From assembly GCA_028284025.1 (NCBI GenBank), contig JANQSM010000089.1, forward strand, positions 1 to 8,706: a stretch of DNA of 8,706 bases, given 5' to 3'. The notes below the pieces were generated by a model. The model saw only the letters and a list, made by a program, of their open reading frames with translations. It made no database searches and had not been told where the DNA came from. Positions 5,443 to 8,706 of the stretch are shown here, in pieces. The DNA is from Alphaproteobacteria bacterium (lineage in GTDB: Bacteria; Pseudomonadota; Alphaproteobacteria; JANQSM01). The number at the start of each line of letters is the position of its first letter. Within the stretch, counting starts at the first letter, position 1. The translations under genes and the position numbers were made by a program.

Positions 5443-6649
5443 GGCTTGGTTCTTTGGAACGCAACACAATGAATGTTGCTGCCAACACCAACCAGATTGC
5501 TGCCAACCACCAACTTTGCCAAACCCCATAGCTGATAGAGGCAACTGTAATCGTGCTGAAAAAGGTTGCCAGCAAAGTGCCCCGGCGGACTGCGCCTTTT
5601 GCATGCGCCATCTTCCATACAATCCAAAAGATGATTGAACAAAAAGCCAATAACCCGACAATTCCGCCCTCTAGGAAGGCCTGTAAAGCCAGATTATGTG
5701 GATGTAATTTAATATCCCGTCGTGCCTCTGGTGGGGCACTTGGGTCCGCTTGAACAAATCTTGACCCCCCAACACCCCAGCCTGTAAAAGGCCGTTGCAA
5801 GGCTGTGTCAAAGCTATAGGCCCATAAGCCTAAACGAGTATAGGCCGAATAAGCATATGTTTGTGGCACTGTTTCGGGGATATCCTCGCGTGTCATGGTT
5901 TTTCCTATGATTGCAGGACCAATCAGCGTAACAAAGGTTACAGCCAGCAATATCACTGTCCGCGACTTTTGGGAGGATATAAAACCGACAGCATAAACAA
6001 ACACGCCAAACAACAGTGCAATAACAGCTGCTCCTGCATCAGAAAAGAACAGCAACCCTGTTGTTGCAATAAATAAAGCTAAAACCTTTGGCCATGATTT
6101 TCTTTCCAGCAAAATGAATAAAACCGGCCAAGTAAAAATGGATAAAATAGAAAGACCCCGATTAAGCCAATGCAGGTAAATCTCTTGGGTGTTGCCCTCC
6201 TGAATTATGTATTTCAGGGTAGTCAACGGCATGCCACCAAATACTTCTATAAAAAACAAGCCCAGAGCTGCTAAAAAGCCCGCTACAAGTGCAGTTTTAA
6301 TTTTAGAAAAGAAATCAGGGGGTAACCGATAAGACGCAACCACAAATAAAAAACCAACAGCAGAAATACCCACGATTTTTAAAACTGTTTCCAGTGAATG
6401 CCCTGGATTCTCAGACCACAGACTTGAAACCAGCAACCATAAAAATAAAAAAATAACTGACAGCACCTGTTGCTTGTGCCACCGCCAAAATTTCTCAGCA
6501 CAATCTTTAAGGCGCTTCCAACCAATTTTAATTGGCATAGTCACTGCCAATAAAGTCATAAAAATCACAGTCGCTTTAGGGGCAACTACCATGACTGGTA
6601 AAAAGGCAAAAATAATCGAAAAGATAATATGGTCAATTTTAGTGCGCAT
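5429..6649 (-). CDS. O-antigen ligase/polymerase family membrane protein (Wzy_C/WaaL-like)
   Basis: This 406-aa integral membrane protein has about ten to twelve hydrophobic segments and a large periplasmic loop late in the sequence, the architecture of the O-antigen ligase/polymerase superfamily. The conserved loop contains RPFTGWGVGG followed by HPHN (H316-N319) and then LQAFLEGGIVGLLAF, the usual HxxxLxxxxExGxxG pattern. WaaL members attach O-antigen to lipid A-core in the periplasm, while Wzy members polymerise the repeat units; sequence alone does not separate them. The convergent GT9 gene makes surface-glycan assembly the likely process. The ATG at 6649-6647 is the only start near the first TM, with AGGA three bases upstream (short spacing). 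The final 14 bp overlap the 3' end of the GT9 gene. Confidence 0.87.
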   Translation of the reverse strand: MRTKIDHIIFSIIFAFLPVMVVAPKATVIFMTLLAVTMPIKIGWKRLKDCAEKFWRWHKQQVLSVIFLFLWLLVSSLWSENPGHSLETVLKIVGISAVGFLFVVASYRLPPDFFSKIKTALVAGFLAALGLFFIEVFGGMPLTTLKYIIQEGNTQEIYLHWLNRGLSILSIFTWPVLFILLERKSWPKVLALFIATTGLLFFSDAGAAVIALLFGVFVYAVGFISSQKSRTVILLAVTFVTLIGPAIIGKTMTREDIPETVPQTYAYSAYTRLGLWAYSFDTALQRPFTGWGVGGSRFVQADPSAPPEARRDIKLHPHNLALQAFLEGGIVGLLAFCSIIFWIVWKMAHAKGAVRRGTLLATFFSTITVASISYGVWQSWWLAAIWLVLAATFIVLRSKEPSLKPS

Positions 6650-6688
6650 AAGTCCTGCTGTGTACGCATTAATTAAATGAAAGCGGAC

Positions 6689-6716
6689 ACCCTAGCACAT
6701 CTTAAAAACGATTCAA
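6689..6716 (-). promoter_or_regulatory. Possible promoter of the O-antigen ligase-like gene
   Basis: On the minus strand, TTGAAT (complement of 6711-6716) and TAGGGT (complement of 6689-6694) are spaced by 16 bp, with a TG one base before the -10. The -10 match is poor. It lies in the 97-bp gap between the serine-rich gene and the ligase-like gene, which have the same orientation, so readthrough from the upstream gene is the alternative. Confidence 0.25.
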
Positions 6717-6746
6717 TTGGGAATTATAAATAAAATGAAACCAGCT

Positions 6747-7319
6747 TTATTTCAAGCGATCTAAGTCACTTAAATACCGGCTTTGGGATGAGTTACTCCT
6801 GCTTGAGCTGTTCGTACTACCGGAGAAACTTGCAGCCGTTGCACTGCTGCCTGAGGCAGAAGAATTGGTGACAACAGAAGGAGAGATTCTATTAGTTGTC
6901 GCAGACCCACTTGATGAACTACTGGCGGTACGCCTTGCAGTTGCCGTAACACTCTGACCAAATACTCGACGTAAATTACCGCGCGTCAAACCAGAAGTTG
7001 ATGTTGCATGAATACCAAATTCCTGTCGCTGACCGGCCAGAGAAACGCGTGGGAAGGAATTGCGCATTCCTTGGGATTTTTCAGTAGGGTGAACATTCGC
7101 TAAGTTCCCCAGCCTGATGCTGTGAGAAGCAGTCGGAAGTTTGCGATTTTGATGTTTAAGCTCAACCTGTTTAGAGATTTGCTGGCTGTGGGTAATTGTT
7201 GGCTTAACAGGTAAAGGAATAGAAATTTGCGCAACAGCACTGTTTGCCAGTCCAAGGTAGATCAACAAGGCACATAAATAGGGTAAAAGATGATTATTTG
7301 TTACCTGCTTGAAAGCCAT
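6747..7319 (-). CDS. Secreted protein with serine-rich C-terminal region, function unknown
   Basis: This 190-aa protein has a clear Sec signal peptide: hydrophobic core LLPYLCALLIYLGLA and predicted cleavage after A-V-A at residue 30, leaving mature QISIPLPVKPT. The mature protein has no further membrane segment. Residues 131-190 contain 24 serines with Thr, Ala, Gly and Asn, a low-complexity, probably disordered tail that ends in a charged YLSDLDRLK. The middle (about 50-130) is basic, with SIRLGNLAN and TRGNLRRVFGQ. I recognise no domain. It is probably periplasmic or exported; serine-rich tails can be linkers or glycosylation targets, but nothing here shows that. The RBS is weak (AGAAG one base from the ATG; GGGA farther upstream). 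It lies upstream of, and in the same direction as, the ligase-like gene, and is divergent from the lipoprotein gene. Confidence 0.75.
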   Translation of the reverse strand: MAFKQVTNNHLLPYLCALLIYLGLANSAVAQISIPLPVKPTITHSQQISKQVELKHQNRKLPTASHSIRLGNLANVHPTEKSQGMRNSFPRVSLAGQRQEFGIHATSTSGLTRGNLRRVFGQSVTATARRTASSSSSGSATTNRISPSVVTNSSASGSSATAASFSGSTNSSSRSNSSQSRYLSDLDRLK

Positions 7320-7558
7320 TCTTCTAAAGTCCCTACCGCAAAGCTCGTTATTTTATAGTCTCTTTGGAATATAATTACCTTTATGGTAACATTTTATTAA
7401 TCAAGTTTCAACTTGTTTTGTTTAGCAATAGGATTTGGCATATAAGCTGCCAAACAAAGCTCTGCTCTAAAAATTATCAACAATCTGGTGCCGATAATTG
7501 ATTGCCTACCCCTTTGGGAATGTTTTAAAGTGATGAAATACAACAAATTTGAAAAGCC
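7320..7558. promoter_or_regulatory. Divergent intergenic region with three palindromes
   Basis: This 239-bp AT-rich region separates the divergent genes at 7319 (-) and 7559 (+). It contains TTACC-TTTAT-GGTAA (7375-7389), CAAGT-TTCA-ACTTG followed by TTTTGTTT (7402-7423), and TTTGGCA-TATAAGC-TGCCAAA (7434-7454). On the minus strand a TATAAA (complement of 7351-7356 approximately) could be a -10 for the serine-rich gene. No confident -35/-10 pair is seen for the lipoprotein gene. The palindromes are candidate operators or hairpins; no regulator can be named. Confidence 0.35.
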
Positions 7559-8173
7559 ATGATACAAAAAAACACTATCCAATTGATATTATTAGTTATT
7601 TTGCCCACATTTCTCATTCTTAGCGCTTGCAGTGAGAGAGACGTGGATTTAAACCGCGGTTTTGAGAATCAGGACATGATGATGCGTAATACTAATTTGC
7701 GCGACGCACGTCACGGCCATAAAGATTCGCAATATATTGTCGGAAAAAGCTATTGCTGCGGATTTGATGATATGCATAACACCAAACGGGCGATCGAATG
7801 GCTGTGTCAGAGCGCAAAACAGAATTACGCTCCGGCCCAGCACCTTCTGGGTGAAATTTATACCAATAACATTGATGGTTTCGCCCCAGGTTGGAGTGTT
7901 CATACCTCTCGAGAGCTTGATAAACTCGGCTATAGAGGGAACGAGCACCTTATACTTGGCTACATGTGGTACATGCTGGCAGCGAACTGGGATTATGAAA
8001 ATGCCCAGGAAATGGCGCGCGATATGGAAAATGAGTTAACTTACGCCGATGTGGAGAAAGCCCACAATTATTTCCAAGACTGGCAAAATGCACCCTGTAC
8101 CTGGAACGAAGTGTTCGTCCCGCCCGTGCGCGGCTATACTGAAGATAACTTCAAGCACTTGGAAGTTGAATAA
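7559..8173 (+). CDS. Lipoprotein with Sel1-like repeats
   Basis: This 204-aa protein opens with a lipoprotein signal: a hydrophobic stretch ending LSAC, with the lipidated cysteine at residue 24 and serine next, which by the E. coli rule favours outer-membrane sorting. Residues about 50-86 match a Sel1-like (TPR-type) repeat: ARHGHKDSQYIVGKSY, then TKRAIEWLCQSAKQNYAPAQHLLGEIY begins the second unit. That second unit is interrupted by about 30 residues (GFAPGWSVHTSRELDKLG) before GYMWYMLAANWDYENAQ resumes the repeat. The tail DMENELTYADVEKAHNYFQDW is common at the end of Sel1 proteins. Such proteins act as protein-interaction scaffolds, and the partner here is unknown. The mature part carries four cysteines (C66, C67, C83 and one near the end), possibly disulfide-forming. 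The RBS is poor (GAAAAG three bases from the ATG). Confidence 0.85.
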   Translation: MIQKNTIQLILLVILPTFLILSACSERDVDLNRGFENQDMMMRNTNLRDARHGHKDSQYIVGKSYCCGFDDMHNTKRAIEWLCQSAKQNYAPAQHLLGEIYTNNIDGFAPGWSVHTSRELDKLGYRGNEHLILGYMWYMLAANWDYENAQEMARDMENELTYADVEKAHNYFQDWQNAPCTWNEVFVPPVRGYTEDNFKHLEVE

Positions 8174-8215
8174 ATCAGCCTGCAATCCTTACTTTGGATG
8201 AAGAAGCCCATGCTT

Positions 8216-8230
8216 TGCCAAGGCTTGGCA
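8216..8230. other. Hairpin between convergent lipoprotein gene and tRNA
   Basis: TGCCAA (8216-8221), a GGC loop, and TTGGCA (8225-8230) form a compact stem; a second small hairpin, GAGT/ACTC (8231-8244), follows directly. The hairpin lies 43 bp after the lipoprotein stop and about 60 bp beyond the tRNA 3' end. It has no proper T-tract in either direction, so it may be a weak bidirectional terminator or a 3'-end stabilising structure. Confidence 0.35.
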
Positions 8231-8291
8231 GAGTATTTCAACTCACTTACTTTTAGATTATACGCGGCAAGCCAAAACTTCTCGGGCTGGG

Positions 8292-8367
8292 TGGTAGGCG
8301 CTACAGGGCTCGAACCTGTGACCCTCTGGTTAAAAGCCAGATGCTCTACCGACTGAGCTAAGCGCCC
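8292..8367 (-). tRNA. tRNA-Lys(UUU)
   Basis: This 76-nt gene on the minus strand folds as a full cloverleaf: acceptor GGGCGCT with AGCGCCT, D arm GCTC/GAGC, anticodon stem TCTGG/CCAGA around loop CTTTTAA (anticodon TTT), variable GGGTC, T arm ACAGG/CCTGT with TTCGAGC loop, discriminator A and encoded CCA. The first acceptor pair is G-U instead of G-C. It decodes AAA/AAG lysine codons. A promoter with consensus spacing lies upstream at 8398-8426. No duplicated 3' end that would mark an integrated element is seen in the window. Confidence 0.96.
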
Positions 8368-8397
8368 CCAACAGGGTATGGTAGATAAGAGTGGCAC

Positions 8398-8426
8398 AAA
8401 ATAAGGCCTTTATCTTTATTCGTCAA
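8398..8426 (-). promoter_or_regulatory. Promoter of tRNA-Lys
   Basis: On the minus strand, TTGACG (complement of 8421-8426), a 17-bp spacer and TATTTT (complement of 8398-8403) give a transcription start about 24 nt before the tRNA 5' end. The architecture matches the cold-shock gene promoter (TTGACA-17-TATTTT). Confidence 0.7.
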
Positions 8427-8443
8427 CCTTAAAACTGCATTTT

Positions 8444-8706
8444 TTATGTTTTTGGAAAATCTCCGGAATCAAAGTCCGGATCAATGCGCAATTCATCCGA
8501 AGATGGCCATTCTGTAGGTGTGGAAGAAGCTTGTGGCTGAGGCTGGCTTTGAGCTTCTGACTGCGAAGACGCAGGACTCTCTTCAGCAAAAACAGGCGGT
8601 TCCCGTAAAGGTGGGGTAGCAACGGCTTGCTCTTTTTCTGCTACCACTTTGCGGAAGAGGTTTGTTGCTATCTCTGCATTACGCTGGCGAATAATTCCTG
8701 GGATCC
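8444..8706 (-). CDS. Unknown protein, C-terminal 86 residues (runs off right edge)
   Basis: An open frame enters from the right edge and ends at TAA 8446-8444, with no stop in its 86 codons. The first part (IIRQRNAEIATNLFRKVVAEKEQ) looks like a charged amphipathic helix. The remainder is rich in Pro, Ser, Gln and Glu (PPLREPPVFAEESP and a SQPQPQ run) and ends in an acidic DPDFDSGDFPKT, so it is probably a disordered tail. The GTG at 8647 could act as an internal start, but the frame continues upstream without interruption, so it is most simply the 3' end of a longer gene. I do not recognise the family. The stop lies 18 bp before the tRNA -35 box, so the genes share direction but the tRNA has its own promoter. 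Confidence 0.6.
   Translation of the reverse strand, partial: IPGIIRQRNAEIATNLFRKVVAEKEQAVATPPLREPPVFAEESPASSQSEAQSQPQPQASSTPTEWPSSDELRIDPDFDSGDFPKT

Noticed and set aside
7649..7948. Minus-strand open frame of 99 codons within the lipoprotein gene
   Set aside because: It is antisense to a gene with a clear lipobox and Sel1 repeats and has no independent support.
8134..8397. Minus-strand open frame of 87 codons including a WGRLAQSVEHLAFNQRVTGS stretch
   Set aside because: This is the well-known false translation of a tRNA gene; the frame covers tRNA-Lys and its flanks.
8292..8706. tRNA-Lys as integration site of a mobile element
   Set aside because: No second copy of the tRNA 3' end and no integrase gene is seen in the window.
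1..8706. CRISPR array, insertion sequence or transposase
   Set aside because: No regularly spaced direct repeats, terminal inverted repeats with target duplications, or transposase motifs were seen.
8701..8706. GGATCC at the exact right end
   Set aside because: It may be a BamHI cloning junction of the source fragment; no biological meaning is inferred.

Overview
The window looks like a chromosomal segment of a Gram-negative, probably alphaproteobacterial, organism of moderate to low GC. The support is a tRNA-Lys(UUU) with an alphaproteobacterial-looking sequence and encoded CCA, LPS-type surface-glycan genes (a GT9 glycosyltransferase and an O-antigen ligase/polymerase-like membrane protein), a lipobox lipoprotein with Sel1-like repeats, and sigma70-type promoters. 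Species cannot be determined from the sequence. The last six bases are GGATCC, which may only mark the end of a cloned fragment.

Layout, left to right. 1-98 (-): start of a truncated unknown gene. 146-1432 (+): a compact operon of three unrecognised genes (50, 197 and 154 aa) behind a perfect TATAAT box. The genes touch or overlap, and the two larger ones use AGA/AGG for 15 of 17 arginines, against 1 of 22 in the GT9 gene, so this block looks acquired. 1524-3226 (+): a two-TM small membrane protein translationally coupled to a sodium:solute symporter. 3383-3826 (+): a MAPEG-family membrane protein preceded by a long inverted repeat. 3823-4220 (+): a cold-shock gene with its own TTGACA-17-TATTTT promoter, a leader of about 95 nt whose hairpin covers the Shine-Dalgarno, and a strong intrinsic terminator.

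4258-6649: a GT9 (heptosyltransferase-type) gene (+) and an O-antigen ligase-like gene (-) converge and overlap by 14 bp at their 3' ends. Both plausibly act in LPS/O-antigen assembly. 6747-7319 (-): a secreted protein with a serine-rich tail. A palindrome-rich divergent intergenic region separates it from the Sel1-type lipoprotein at 7559-8173 (+). 8292-8367 (-): tRNA-Lys with a clear promoter. 8444-8706 (-): C-terminal part of an unidentified protein with a Pro/Ser/Gln/Glu-rich tail.

The two parts most worth following up are the foreign-looking three-gene operon (a possible undescribed accessory module; no function can be assigned from sequence alone) and the leader RNA of the cold-shock gene (a candidate temperature-responsive switch).
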